Below the pieces are notes generated by a model. That model did not search any database, had not been told where the DNA came from, and was given only the letters and a program-made list of their open reading frames with translations. This document shows, piece by piece, positions 26,350 through 35,273 of a DNA stretch of 64,000 nt. The DNA is taken from positions 1 to 64,000 of the forward strand of contig JAFQZM010000030.1 in NCBI GenBank assembly GCA_017405875.1, written 5' to 3'. Numbering within the stretch: the stretch's first letter is position 1; each line of letters opens with the position of its first letter. Position numbers and translations under genes: made by a program. The stretch comes from a bacterium. GTDB lineage: Bacteria; UBP6; UBA1177.

Positions 26350-27768
26350 ATGACCTTACTCGATGAAATAAAATCCGGCGAGAGCCGAACCCTCGAATTT
26401 AAGCAGGAACTTCCGCAGGATGCACGAAAGTGGGTGAAGACAATTGTCGCTTTTGCTAACGGTGCGGGCGGCAAATTCGTGATCGGGGTGAACAATCAGC
26501 GTGAATTTGTCGGAATTCCGAAAAGTGTTGATCTGTTCGAGCTGAAAGACAACATTTCCGACACTATCGCCCATACTTGCGAACCGCAGATCATGTTTGA
26601 CATAACGGCTGAAAACATAGAAAACGCACAGCTTCTTGTTGTCACAGTTTTTCCTGGAAACACCACGCCGTATTATGTGAAATCGCAGGGAAAGGAAAAC
26701 GGAACCTATATCAGGCTCGGTGCGACGACACGCAATGCCGACTGGACTGCTTTGGATGAACTTGCAAACAGAGGCCGCCATGTTTATTATGACGAACTGC
26801 CGTTTACTTCGCTGAAAGTTGAAGCTGCTGATATCAACTATCTCTGCAAGGATTTTTCAGAACGCGCTGAGAGGAAGATCACAAAGAACGAATTGAAGAA
26901 TTTGAATCTTTTTACAGGAGTAAAGCAGAATGTAGCCACGAACGCTTATGCCATACTTCTTGGAAAACACGATTACACCTCGCGTATCCAGTGTGCAAGA
27001 TTCAGAGGGACTGAGCGCGTCGATTTTCTTGATAAAAAGGAATACGAAGGGCCGCTTTGCGAGCAGATAGACGGCGCATACAAATTTGTTCTAAACTATC
27101 TCAGCATGGCGGTAGAAATAAACGGTATTGTCCGCAAAGAAAGATACGAACTTCCGCCGAAAGCCATCCGCGAGCTGATCATAAATGCTGTGATTCATCG
27201 GAATTACCAGATGAGTTCCAGTGTTCAGGTCGCAGTTTATGACGACAGAGTAGAGATTTCTTCTCCCGGCAGCATATATGGTTCTTTGACACTGGAAGAA
27301 GCCTTGTCAGGCCGCTCTTCTGTCAGAAACAGGACGCTTGCACGCACTTTAGAAAAAATAGATGTTGTTGAAGGCTGGGGAACCGGATTTAAGCGCATTT
27401 TTTCTCAATGTGATGAATACGGCGTCAAAAGACCTGAGTTCTTAGAAATCGGCGATATGCTGCGGGTGAATTTTTATCGTCCCTCTTACACCAAAATCGG
27501 CGATAAATCGGCGATAAATACTGAAGTCGGCGATAAATCGGTGATAAATACTAAAATCGGCGATAAATCGGCGATAAAATTTAAAGATAAGATTCTGGAA
27601 TATCTAAAAGATAACACCGAGGCCAAAACACAGGATATTTCGCTGTATATCGGGCTTAAACTATCGAGAACAAAGGATTATCTTTCCGAACTTGTTGAAG
27701 AGGGAAAAATCGTAGCCAACGGTGCGAACAAGAACAGAACTTATTCACTGGTAAAAGAAAGAGAGTAA
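26350..27768 (+). CDS. AlbA_2 DNA-binding / ATPase-domain protein
   Basis: 472 aa. The N-terminal AlbA_2 (Schlafen-like) domain shows SRTLEFKQELP, FANGAGGKFVIGV, and PYYVKSQGKENGTYIRLG with TTRNAD. The middle holds an HATPase_c_4-type domain (PPKAIRELIINAVIHRNY, DDRVEISSPGSIYG, RNRTLARTLEKI, EGWGTGFKRI). Three 10-residue repeats (KIGDKSAINT type, residues 382-411) link to a winged-helix tail. Proteins of this build are often called RecG-like but lack the helicase; they are thought to be regulators and are frequent in R-M and defence islands. The ribosome site is weak. Its 5' end recurs as two fragments at 29200 and 29707. Confidence 0.85.
   Translation: MTLLDEIKSGESRTLEFKQELPQDARKWVKTIVAFANGAGGKFVIGVNNQREFVGIPKSVDLFELKDNISDTIAHTCEPQIMFDITAENIENAQLLVVTVFPGNTTPYYVKSQGKENGTYIRLGATTRNADWTALDELANRGRHVYYDELPFTSLKVEAADINYLCKDFSERAERKITKNELKNLNLFTGVKQNVATNAYAILLGKHDYTSRIQCARFRGTERVDFLDKKEYEGPLCEQIDGAYKFVLNYLSMAVEINGIVRKERYELPPKAIRELIINAVIHRNYQMSSSVQVAVYDDRVEISSPGSIYGSLTLEEALSGRSSVRNRTLARTLEKIDVVEGWGTGFKRIFSQCDEYGVKRPEFLEIGDMLRVNFYRPSYTKIGDKSAINTEVGDKSVINTKIGDKSAIKFKDKILEYLKDNTEAKTQDISLYIGLKLSRTKDYLSELVEEGKIVANGANKNRTYSLVKERE
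27493..27582 (+). repeat. Three 30-bp in-frame tandem repeats
   Basis: Units 27493-27522, 27523-27552 and 27553-27582 encode KIGDKSAINT, EVGDKSVINT and KIGDKSAIKF. ATCGGCGATAA repeats inside each unit. The copy number may vary between strains. Confidence 0.9.
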
Positions 27769-27776
27769 GCAAACCC

Positions 27777-27804
27777 CAATGACCACCACAAGTGCTTGGA
27801 GGAA
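27777..27804 (+). repeat. Repeat of a gene leader, functional copy
   Basis: Partner of 26222-26249. It supplies the GGAGG ribosome site of the DUF1016 gene starting at 27811. Confidence 0.7.
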
Positions 27805-27810
27805 ATATAA

Positions 27811-28836
27811 ATGAATAAAGAAATTGTAAAAAACGATGAAATTCAAACAAATGAAAGACTGAATGTTCTTGCCAATACTATTGTTGACGAAGTGAATCTC
27901 ACAAAATCGTGTCTTGCACTTAATATAAGTGCCGTCATGGTCAAGACTTATTGGTCTGTTGGACATCACATTGTCGAGTTCGAGCAGGACGGTGGAAAAA
28001 AGGCTAAATACGGAACTTCAATGCTGACAAATCTTGCTAAAATTCTGACAATGCGTTTGGGAAGAGGTTACAGCCGCCCAAATCTCAATAATATGCGGAA
28101 GTTTTACCTGCTATATCCACTTTGTCAGACTTCTGACAAATTAACATGGAGCCATATCTGCGAGTTAATAACAATAGACGATGATCTTGAACGTAGTTTT
28201 TACGAAAAAGAATGTGTGAAAGAAAACTGGGATGTCCGTTCCCTCCGCCGCCAGATGGATTCCGGTCTGTTTTTGAGACTTGCGGCAAGCAAAGACAAGG
28301 AAGGAATTCTTGAACTGGCAAAAACAGGCATTGAAATTCAAAAACCAATGGATGTCGTAAAAGACACATACATGCTTGAATTTCTTGGACTTCCTGAAAT
28401 GGAGCGTTATTCCGAAAGTGATCTGGAACAGCGGATTATTGATAATCTTCAAACCTTTCTGCTTGAACTCGGTAAAGGGTTCGCGTTCATCGGACGGCAG
28501 TATCCGATTACAATAAACAATGTTCATTATCATGTGGATTTGGTTTTTTATCACCGGATTTTGAAGTGCTTTGTGCTGATTGATTTAAAGAAAAATTCAG
28601 TAAAACACGAAGATATCGGGCAAATGAACATGTATATGGGCTATTTTGCAAAGGAAGAAAACGAACCGAACGACAATCCGCCTATAGGAATTATTCTGAG
28701 TCACAACAAAGATGAACTGCTTGTTGAGTATGCAACTTATGGAATGGACAGCAATCTGTTTGTCTCAAAATATGAACTGTATTTGCCAAACCGCGAGGAA
28801 CTGCGCAAATTGGTTAGCGGAATATTGTCAGAATGA
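27811..28836 (+). CDS. DUF1016 family PDDEXK nuclease-like protein (YhcG-like)
   Basis: 341 aa. The N-terminal DUF1016_N half has MVKTYWSVGHHIVEFEQ, KYGTSMLTNLAKIL and FSRPNLNNMRKFY-like text (YSRPNLNNMRKFYLLYP). The C-terminal half has the nuclease-type core (FAFIGRQYPI, HVDLVFYHRILKCFVLIDLK). The family is often found within type I and related restriction-modification loci, in keeping with its position here; the biochemical role is unproven. GGAGG precedes the ATG. It is followed by a short fragment gene and a truncated second DUF1016 copy. Confidence 0.88.
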   Translation: MNKEIVKNDEIQTNERLNVLANTIVDEVNLTKSCLALNISAVMVKTYWSVGHHIVEFEQDGGKKAKYGTSMLTNLAKILTMRLGRGYSRPNLNNMRKFYLLYPLCQTSDKLTWSHICELITIDDDLERSFYEKECVKENWDVRSLRRQMDSGLFLRLAASKDKEGILELAKTGIEIQKPMDVVKDTYMLEFLGLPEMERYSESDLEQRIIDNLQTFLLELGKGFAFIGRQYPITINNVHYHVDLVFYHRILKCFVLIDLKKNSVKHEDIGQMNMYMGYFAKEENEPNDNPPIGIILSHNKDELLVEYATYGMDSNLFVSKYELYLPNREELRKLVSGILSE

Positions 28837-28846
28837 GAGGAATGTT

Positions 28847-29182
28847 TTGAAAGCTGAATATTCTGCGAGCAATTACCGCAATCTCTTAAAACAGAAAGAA
28901 GAATTCATTTCGCATAGAAACGACCCTGTAAAGGAACAAGTAAAGGAACAAGTAAAATCGCTGATTCTTGTTTTAGATGGGGAAAAAAGTAAAAAAGAAT
29001 TAGTGGAATTGCTAAACTTGAAAGGTTTGAGAAATTTTTCAGAAAAGTATACTTCCCCAGCTCTGGAAGGTGGTTTTATAGAATTGACGCAACCGGATTC
29101 TCCGAACAGTCCTACGCAGAAGTATCGCTTAACGGCGAAGGGTTTGGCTTTAAAAAAGGAAATTCTGGAAATTACGAGATAA
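28847..29182 (+). pseudogene. C-terminal winged-helix fragment of an AlbA_2 or Fic-type protein
   Basis: 111 aa from a TTG at 28847 (GAGAGG 6 bases upstream, 10 bases after the DUF1016 stop). It contains a short repeat (VKEQVKEQVK) and the winged-helix tail common at the C-terminus of AlbA_2/RecG-like and Fic proteins (KKELVELLNLKG, YTSPALEGGFIELT, PTQKYRLTAKG). The expected N-terminal 300 or so residues are absent, so it is most likely the remnant of a longer gene, although the ribosome site may still allow a small protein. Confidence 0.65.
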
Positions 29183-29199
29183 CCACGGAGCCCAACCCA

Positions 29200-29310
29200 A
29201 TGCCCTCACTCAACAAACTCAAATCCGGCGCATTCACCCTTGAATTTAAGCGGGAATTGCCGCAGAATGCGGGGAAGATGGGGGACGGAGATAATTTGGA
29301 GGTAAGATAG
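29200..29310 (+). pseudogene. Truncated AlbA_2 5' end, copy 2
   Basis: 36 codons, MPSLNKLKSGAFTLEFKREL and a few more, clearly the start of an AlbA_2 gene (compare MTLLDEIKSGESRTLEFKQE at 26350) that soon runs into a stop. Its stop abuts the next ATG at 29311. Confidence 0.75.
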
Positions 29311-29664
29311 ATGGAAAAAGAACTTATTAGCGCGGTAGAAGCAATAAAAACAGCGATTTTGCAGTCGCAATATCAGGCGGCAAAAGATGTGAACCGTGTT
29401 CAGCTTATTCTGTATTTCTGTATCGGTCGCTTTCTTTCGTCGAAAAAGGGCAAGAAAACCTGGGGAACAGGCGTTCTTGAAACAATCAGTGCTCAGTTGA
29501 GGAAAGAACTGCCAGGTTTGCGTGGATTTTCTGCAGAAAGCCTGAAAAAGATGCGGCAATTCTATGAAAACTGGGCTTTCCTTGAAGATTCAAATTCGAC
29601 CGTCATAACGGACGAAACACCTGTAACGGCTGAAAAATCGGTAATTACAACTACCGATTTATGA
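29311..29664 (+). pseudogene. Truncated DUF1016 N-terminal domain
   Basis: 117 aa with GGAGG upstream (within TTTGGAGGTAAGATAG). It holds only the first part of a DUF1016_N domain (NRVQLILYFCIGRFLSSKKG, WGTGVLETISAQLRKELPGL, FSAESLKKMRQFYENW) and stops before the nuclease half. Full relatives are about 340 aa. It may be a broken gene; a free-standing domain with its own function cannot be excluded. Confidence 0.7.
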
Positions 29665-29706
29665 AAAAGATCCTTTGAATACGAATGTAAACACGGAGTC
29701 CAAACA

Positions 29707-29772
29707 ATGACCTTACTCGATGAAATCAAATCCGGCGACAAAGGCGGTCTTTGGGAAATTGTAAAATTGTAG
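29707..29772 (+). pseudogene. Truncated AlbA_2 5' end, copy 3
   Basis: 21 codons starting MTLLDEIKSGDKGG, identical in its first ten residues to the intact gene at 26350 and also sharing the leader (CAAACAATGACC). It ends at a stop after 21 residues. Confidence 0.75.
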
Positions 29773-29799
29773 AATTGTAGAATAAATTAGGAGGTAAAA

Positions 29800-30207
29800 A
29801 TGCTTGTTTGTCCTGTCTGCGGCTGTGACATGGCTGTTTTGGAACTTCACGGAATAGAGATCGATTACTGTTTTTCGTGCGGCGGCATCTGGCTCGATGC
29901 CGGAGAACTTGAATATCTCATGGGCGATTCCGAAAAATCAGCCGAAATTCTTAAGTCCTTTCAAGATGTTACGAATTCAAGCAAAGAGAAGAAACGCCCA
30001 TGTCCCATCTGCGGAAAAGCAATGAAAAAGGTGAGTGTTCCGACATCCGAAACAGAAATAATCATCGACAAATGCCCGAAAGAACACGGTATCTGGTTTG
30101 ACAAAGACGAACTTTACAGAATAATCAACGAACTCGGCGAATCGAAAAACATGAAAGTCGCAGAGTTTTTGAAGGATATGTTTCAGGGTGAATCGGAGAA
30201 AAAATGA
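29800..30207 (+). CDS. Double zinc-ribbon (TFIIB-type) protein
   Basis: 135 aa with AGGAGG before the ATG. Two zf-TFIIB-like modules: MLVCPVCGCDMAVLELHG ending YCFSCGGIWLDAGELEYL, and PCPICGKAMKKV ending DKCPKEHGIWFDKDELYRI (one Cys of the second module is replaced, CPKEHG). The family is widespread and of unknown function. It overlaps recN by ATGA and so marks the return to core genes after the island. Confidence 0.88.
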   Translation: MLVCPVCGCDMAVLELHGIEIDYCFSCGGIWLDAGELEYLMGDSEKSAEILKSFQDVTNSSKEKKRPCPICGKAMKKVSVPTSETEIIIDKCPKEHGIWFDKDELYRIINELGESKNMKVAEFLKDMFQGESEKK

Positions 30208-31835
30208 AAATAACGAACATATTTTTAAAGAATTTTCTCATAATAAAAAAGTCGAATATCGAATTATCTTCGGGGCTTACGACTGTTACCGGCGAGACCG
30301 GCAGCGGAAAGAGCCTCTTTGTTTCGGCGATGAAGGCTCTGCGCGGCGAAAGGCTTGCCAAAACCCTGCTCGGAAAGTGGGGCAAAAGCGGCGAGATCTG
30401 TGCCGAGATCGCTTTGGAGAGCAGGGATGACGAGATCAGAAGTCTTATTGCAGGCAACGACATCGAGCCTGAAAACGAACGTCTTCTTGTCCGTCGCGTA
30501 TTCGGTGACAAAAACGGCGTTTATCTGAATGATACTCCGGTAAGTTCGGCGTTTTTAGCTGCACTTTTAGGTGAAATGATAGAGATCGGAAGCCAGTTCG
30601 AGAACAGGGAACTTTTCAAAAAAGACTACCGGATGAAAATTGTTGACCTGAAGGCTGAAGATGCGGCGGTTTTGGCTGAATACAAAGAAATTTTCCATAA
30701 AATCCAGTCACTTAGAAAAACGATCGAAGAGCTTAAGGCAAAAGACGACATTTCAAAAAGGGATTATCTGGAATATCAGATCCGAGAAATTGAAAAAATC
30801 GAAACTTACGAAAATGAGGAAGCCGAGCTTCTTTCCAAAATAAAATTTGCCGAAAACCGCGTTAAAATCGTGAAATACAGCAGTGAACTTTTAAATTCGC
30901 TCAATTCTTCGCTTGATTTTCTGAACAGTGCCGATTCGTCAGCATCAGATCTTGCCGAACTTGATGATATCGGTGATATTCCGGCAAGAGTTTCTGCAGC
31001 CGCGATAGAGCTTGACGATATTGCAAAAACATCGGCCACTCTTTTTTCAAAATACGATGAACCAGTTGACGATATTGAAGAAATCCAGACGAAATTCGAC
31101 AAACTTTCTTCGCTTTTCATGAAGCACGGAGTAACTACCTCGGCTGATTTACTGAAAAAACTCGATACGCTTAATGAAGAGCTTTTCGAGATGAACAAGA
31201 TCCCGCGGAAAACCGAAGAAGCAGAAAAAGAACTTTCCGCAATGCTCAAAAAAGGGGAGAAACTGGCCGAAGATCTGCGTAAAAAGCGCCTCAAAGCAAT
31301 AAAGCCGCTTGAAGAAAATATTTTGAAATATCTCCTCAAATTCGGGATGAAAGGAGTCAAGTTCTCGATTCTGCTGAATAAACTTGAAGAACTCAATGAA
31401 ACCGGTCTCGATGAAGTCGTTTTCGAGATAAATACGATCGGAACCGAAAAAATGTTTGATATTTCATCACTTTCGGGAGGAGAACTTTCGCGGCTTCTGC
31501 TTGCTGTAAAACTTATTGATGACGAAGAAGGGAAGGTCATTCTTTTTGATGAGATCGATAGCTCTATCGGCGGAGAAACTGCCCGCAACGCAGCTCTTGA
31601 AATGAAAAAAAATTCTCAAAAAAATCAAATAGTTGTAATTACTCACTTCCCGCAGACGGCATCACTTGCAAACACTCACATCGTAGTCAGAAAAAGTGTC
31701 GGAGAAGGCGAAGTCGAAACTGAAATCTCTATTCTCGGCAAGGCGGGAAGAATCAAAGAACTTGCCAGAATGATGGGGCAGAGCGATTCATCCGATTTCT
31801 TAGCTGCCGCTGAAAAAATGATTGCGGAAGGGTAG
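30204..31835 (+). CDS. recN: DNA repair protein RecN
   Basis: 543 aa, normal size. An SMC-like ATPase for double-strand-break repair: Walker A VTGETGSGKSLFVSAM at the N-terminus, a long coiled-coil middle, and at the C-terminus the signature SSLSGGELSRLLLAVKL, Walker B VILFDEIDSSIGGETA and VVITHFPQTAS. It starts inside the stop of the zinc-ribbon gene and ends one base before the stop of the convergent topoisomerase gene. Confidence 0.95.
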   Translation: MKITNIFLKNFLIIKKSNIELSSGLTTVTGETGSGKSLFVSAMKALRGERLAKTLLGKWGKSGEICAEIALESRDDEIRSLIAGNDIEPENERLLVRRVFGDKNGVYLNDTPVSSAFLAALLGEMIEIGSQFENRELFKKDYRMKIVDLKAEDAAVLAEYKEIFHKIQSLRKTIEELKAKDDISKRDYLEYQIREIEKIETYENEEAELLSKIKFAENRVKIVKYSSELLNSLNSSLDFLNSADSSASDLAELDDIGDIPARVSAAAIELDDIAKTSATLFSKYDEPVDDIEEIQTKFDKLSSLFMKHGVTTSADLLKKLDTLNEELFEMNKIPRKTEEAEKELSAMLKKGEKLAEDLRKKRLKAIKPLEENILKYLLKFGMKGVKFSILLNKLEELNETGLDEVVFEINTIGTEKMFDISSLSGGELSRLLLAVKLIDDEEGKVILFDEIDSSIGGETARNAALEMKKNSQKNQIVVITHFPQTASLANTHIVVRKSVGEGEVETEISILGKAGRIKELARMMGQSDSSDFLAAAEKMIAEG

Positions 31836-33875
31836 TTATTTCGGCTGGTTTTTATTTCGCATCGACTCGAAAAATTCATCGATCCACTTGTTGCACTTTA
31901 CGAAATCGCCGTTTTGAAGGGCTTCCTTGATTTCAGCCGGAGCATTTTTTTCGATTACGGCGCGCTGTTTGTCTGAAAGTTTGTTGTAATCTTTTTTTAT
32001 CTGACTGGAGTTCGGATTGTTGAAAACATAGTTGTTGCGCCTTATTTTTTCGAAAACTTTTTTGAGGAAGACTTCGGTTTCGGCGATAATTTCAGTTTCG
32101 TTTTTCAACGCCTTTTTCTTAATAAATCCGGACAGCTCCTGCTCAAGATTGGCAGAAAAGTCGGGGATCGTGAGTTCTTCCGGAAGTATGTCGTAAAGTT
32201 TTATGCCGAGGTCTGTCGGGATATAGTTCCCGTCATCGGTTTTTATGATGTAGCCGCGTTTCATGAGAAGCGGAGGAAATGACGCTCTCGTCGCCGCAGT
32301 GCCGATTCCGTCAGCCTCTTTCAGCGCTTTTTTGAGCTGCGGATCTTTGATCTGGAGATGCGCTTTTTCCATAAGGGTGAGAAGCGAGGCGTCCTTGAAA
32401 AGTTTCGGCGGTTTCGTCATGTCTTCTTTCATTTCGATACGGCCGTCAAGCGAATCGTTTTTCTTGTAACTGACTGATATTATTTGATCTTCTTCGTCTG
32501 GAACAGATTTGTTCTCGTTATTGAGTTCCGCATCGTCGGTTGCTTTCTTTTTATCAGATTTGATAAATTCAAGATAACCTAAATCGGTATAATTCTTGAA
32601 TTTTGCAAGGAAAAGATATTCGTCGATTTTTCCGTGGAATTCGGTCGTGTCACCCTTCGCCGGATTGAGAAGAGTTGCACAGAATCTCTTTACGATGAGA
32701 TCAAAAATCAGTTTTTCGCCGCCGGAAAGTACCGGAACGGTGTTTTTGTCGTAGGAAAGAACCGGAATTATCGCGTAGTGACCTTCGAGTTTTCCGATGT
32801 ATTTTGAATTGAGTTCAAGGGTCGGATTCTGCGCTTTTACCGCCATTACGAGCGGTTTGTAGTTGTCAAAACGGTAAATCAGGTTCATCGCGTGGCGCAG
32901 CTCTTTTGCTTCCTGCTCGCTGAGAACGGAGCAGTCGGTTCTGGGATAACTTATTAAATCGTATTTTTCGTAAAGATTCTGAGCGTGTTTCAAAGTGTCA
33001 TCGGGCGAAATCCCGTAACGGGTTGCGGCATCTTTCTGGAGCGCTTTAAGGTCGTAAAGGCTGGGCGCGTACTCAACGAACTTTTTCTTCTTAATACTTG
33101 TAATCGTTAAGTTTTTGCCTTCCAAAGATGCTGCGATTCTGTCAGCTTCGGCAAGATCGGTCGTTTTGAAAATGCGGTCGTCCTCGTCAACCATCTGGAA
33201 AGCGACACCTTCTTTAGATAAAAATGTGAAAGTTCTGAAAGGCTCCGGTTTAAAATCACGGTTTTCAAAAAATCTCTTAATTATTTCAGCGAGTAACCAA
33301 GTCTGAACCCGCCCGATGCTTACCGGTTTTCCCGGAGTTCCGTATTTCACGCTGTAAAGAATCGTGAGCTGGATTCCGATGAGCCAGTCGACGATTTCGC
33401 GCGTTTTTGCCGCTTTGTAGTAACCTTCGTATTCGGTGTAGCTTTTTCTTGCTTCGAACGCCTTTTTTATTTCGGGCGCAGTCTCGCTGTGAAGCCAGAT
33501 TCTCGTGATTTTGTCAGTTGAAACAGAGCCGTTTTCCGTAGCGATTTCAAGGATGTTTCGGTGAATCAGTTCTCCTTCGCGGTCAGGGTCGGCACCCAGA
33601 ATGATTTCGGTCGCGTTTTTCAAAGCTCTTTCGATTTCGCCGAAAACCTGCTTGTTTGTCACCATGTGCCTGAAATCTTTGGGAATAAACGGCAGAAACT
33701 GTAAAAGATCACGCCAGAAGGGTTTCTTTCCGCTTTGAAAATGATCCTGAAGATAAAATTCAAGGTCTTGAAGCGATTCAATGTGACCGACGCTGGAAAC
33801 GACCTTGACTTCGCTGCCAAGTGCCGCCTCCATTTTGCGTTTCATGGAGGGTTTTTCGACAATCATTACTCTCAT
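31836..33875 (-). CDS. topB: Type IA DNA topoisomerase, TopB-like
   Basis: 679 aa from the ATG at 33875, which overlaps the meaB stop as ATGA; a TTG five codons earlier is less likely. The TOPRIM domain shows MIVEKPSMKRKM, SSVGHIESL and ILGADPDREGELIHRNI. YKAAKTREIVDWLIGIQLT and GRVQTWLLAEII follow. The active-site Tyr lies in YDLISYPRTDCSVL, the TopB (topoisomerase III) form rather than TopA's MRTDS. There are no C-terminal zinc fingers. It relaxes and decatenates single-strand-containing DNA. Last gene of the minus-strand operon from 36720. Confidence 0.92.
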   Translation of the reverse strand: MRVMIVEKPSMKRKMEAALGSEVKVVSSVGHIESLQDLEFYLQDHFQSGKKPFWRDLLQFLPFIPKDFRHMVTNKQVFGEIERALKNATEIILGADPDREGELIHRNILEIATENGSVSTDKITRIWLHSETAPEIKKAFEARKSYTEYEGYYKAAKTREIVDWLIGIQLTILYSVKYGTPGKPVSIGRVQTWLLAEIIKRFFENRDFKPEPFRTFTFLSKEGVAFQMVDEDDRIFKTTDLAEADRIAASLEGKNLTITSIKKKKFVEYAPSLYDLKALQKDAATRYGISPDDTLKHAQNLYEKYDLISYPRTDCSVLSEQEAKELRHAMNLIYRFDNYKPLVMAVKAQNPTLELNSKYIGKLEGHYAIIPVLSYDKNTVPVLSGGEKLIFDLIVKRFCATLLNPAKGDTTEFHGKIDEYLFLAKFKNYTDLGYLEFIKSDKKKATDDAELNNENKSVPDEEDQIISVSYKKNDSLDGRIEMKEDMTKPPKLFKDASLLTLMEKAHLQIKDPQLKKALKEADGIGTAATRASFPPLLMKRGYIIKTDDGNYIPTDLGIKLYDILPEELTIPDFSANLEQELSGFIKKKALKNETEIIAETEVFLKKVFEKIRRNNYVFNNPNSSQIKKDYNKLSDKQRAVIEKNAPAEIKEALQNGDFVKCNKWIDEFFESMRNKNQPK

Positions 33876-34813
33876 TTGTTGTTTTTCCAAATGATTTCAA
33901 GGTTTTTATCAAGTTCATGCATGGCGGAGTAGGGGTTTGTCCTGCCGTCAATGATTCCCTGCGTCCAGTCTTCGATTATGCCTTTTGAATTGAGCATGTT
34001 CATAATTTCATAACCGATTCTGTCCATCGCTTTATGCTTGAATTGATTGATGATTTTGTCTTTTTTGACATTCAAGCCGTTGTCTTTGAGCCATGAGTTT
34101 CTGTCAGAAATGGAATCCATAAGTCTGCCGATTCCCTGATTTTCGGTGGCAATAGTTTCAACTACCGGCGGGACCCACAGAAAACGGTGTTTGTTGAGAT
34201 TGATTATCATGTTTATTTCGGCGAGAAGTTTCTCTTTGCCGTCTTTGTCGGCTTTGTTTACGACGAAAATATCGGCAATTTCCATGATTCCGGCTTTCAA
34301 AGCCTGAATGTCATCGCCGAGTCCGGGAACTAAAACCAAAAGGACGGTGTCCGCGATGCTCATAACGTCGATTTCACTCTGTCCGACGCCGACGGTTTCA
34401 ACGATGAGAACGTCAAATCCGACACTTTTCATCAGATTGAGAACGTCAATCGTTGCCGGAGCGAGACCTCCCAGACTTCCGCGGCTTCCCATCGAGCGGA
34501 TGAAAACCCCAGGATCGGATGCATGATCGGACATTCTTATTCTGTCGCCAAGAATCGCGCCGCCCGAAAAAGGGGAGCTCGGGTCAACTGCTACTACTCC
34601 GACTGTTTTGCCTAAGTTTCTGTATTCTTTGATGATTCTGTCGGTAAGAGAACTTTTTCCTGCTCCGGGAGGACCGGTGATTCCGATTGTTACAGTTTCA
34701 GAGTTTTCTTTGTAGAGCGACATGAGGTCGTCTTCGTAACCGCTGCGGTTGTTTTCGATCTTTGAAATCAGTTTTGCCAAAGATCTGAAATCCATAATGA
34801 GATCACTGCTCAT
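33872..34813 (-). CDS. meaB: MeaB/ArgK-type G-protein chaperone
   Basis: 313 aa SIMIBI GTPase. Walker A ITGPPGAGKSSLTDRII, then VGVVAVDPSSPFSGGAILGD, RSMGSRGSLGGLAPAT, VETVGVGQSEIDV and VVNKAD (guanine specificity). MeaB loads or protects adenosylcobalamin in methylmalonyl-CoA mutase or related acyl-CoA mutases. No mutase gene is in this window. It overlaps the DciA-like gene by 11 bases and topB by 4. Confidence 0.93.
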   Translation of the reverse strand: MSSDLIMDFRSLAKLISKIENNRSGYEDDLMSLYKENSETVTIGITGPPGAGKSSLTDRIIKEYRNLGKTVGVVAVDPSSPFSGGAILGDRIRMSDHASDPGVFIRSMGSRGSLGGLAPATIDVLNLMKSVGFDVLIVETVGVGQSEIDVMSIADTVLLVLVPGLGDDIQALKAGIMEIADIFVVNKADKDGKEKLLAEINMIINLNKHRFLWVPPVVETIATENQGIGRLMDSISDRNSWLKDNGLNVKKDKIINQFKHKAMDRIGYEIMNMLNSKGIIEDWTQGIIDGRTNPYSAMHELDKNLEIIWKNNK

Positions 34814-35267
34814 TTTTTCCTCTTTTTATATTTAAAAGTTCTATTTTTGCGGCACATTCGGCGATATTTTCATCAAGGTTAAATTTTGCAATAAGTTCCT
34901 GTTTTTTTTGACAGATTTCTTCTTCTGAAATTTCAGGGACACACGGAGAAACATTCTTTTTTTCTGTTTTGGTCTTTTTGAAAAACTCCGGTTTTATTTC
35001 GAATTTCAGTTTAGAAACGCTCTCTGTTTCAAAGCAGAAATTAGTCTTGTTTATGATTACCGATGCAAATTTTGAGGCGATTGAAAGAACCATATTATTG
35101 GGAACGGCAATAGTCAGCATTTTCTGTTTCAGCTCTAACGGTATCATGTTCCTTGAATTGCTCTTTCCAACAATGTTTGGCCAATTCATCAATATTATTA
35201 AGATATTATTGTGAGAATCCGAGACTAGGGTTTTGATCGATTTTACCTGAGAAAACCGTTGTTTCAT
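34803..35267 (-). CDS. DUF721/DciA-like protein
   Basis: 154 aa from the ATG at 35267; a GTG one codon earlier is equally possible, and the ribosome site is weak. Residues 25-95 match the DUF721 pattern: a Trp-containing NWPNIVGKSNSRNMIP, then KQKMLTIAVPNNMVLSIASKF and LKFEIKP. The DciA family loads or recruits the replicative helicase in bacteria lacking DnaC/DnaI. The C-terminal third is charged and unique. The match is from pattern only, so the assignment is moderate. Confidence 0.6.
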   Translation of the reverse strand: MKQRFSQVKSIKTLVSDSHNNILIILMNWPNIVGKSNSRNMIPLELKQKMLTIAVPNNMVLSIASKFASVIINKTNFCFETESVSKLKFEIKPEFFKKTKTEKKNVSPCVPEISEEEICQKKQELIAKFNLDENIAECAAKIELLNIKRGKNEQ

Positions 35268-35273
35268 CACTGT

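Noticed and set aside
18619-29772. CRISPR array or cas genes in the island
   Set aside because: No regularly spaced repeats and no cas-like proteins; the short tandem repeats at 27493 are in-frame coding units.
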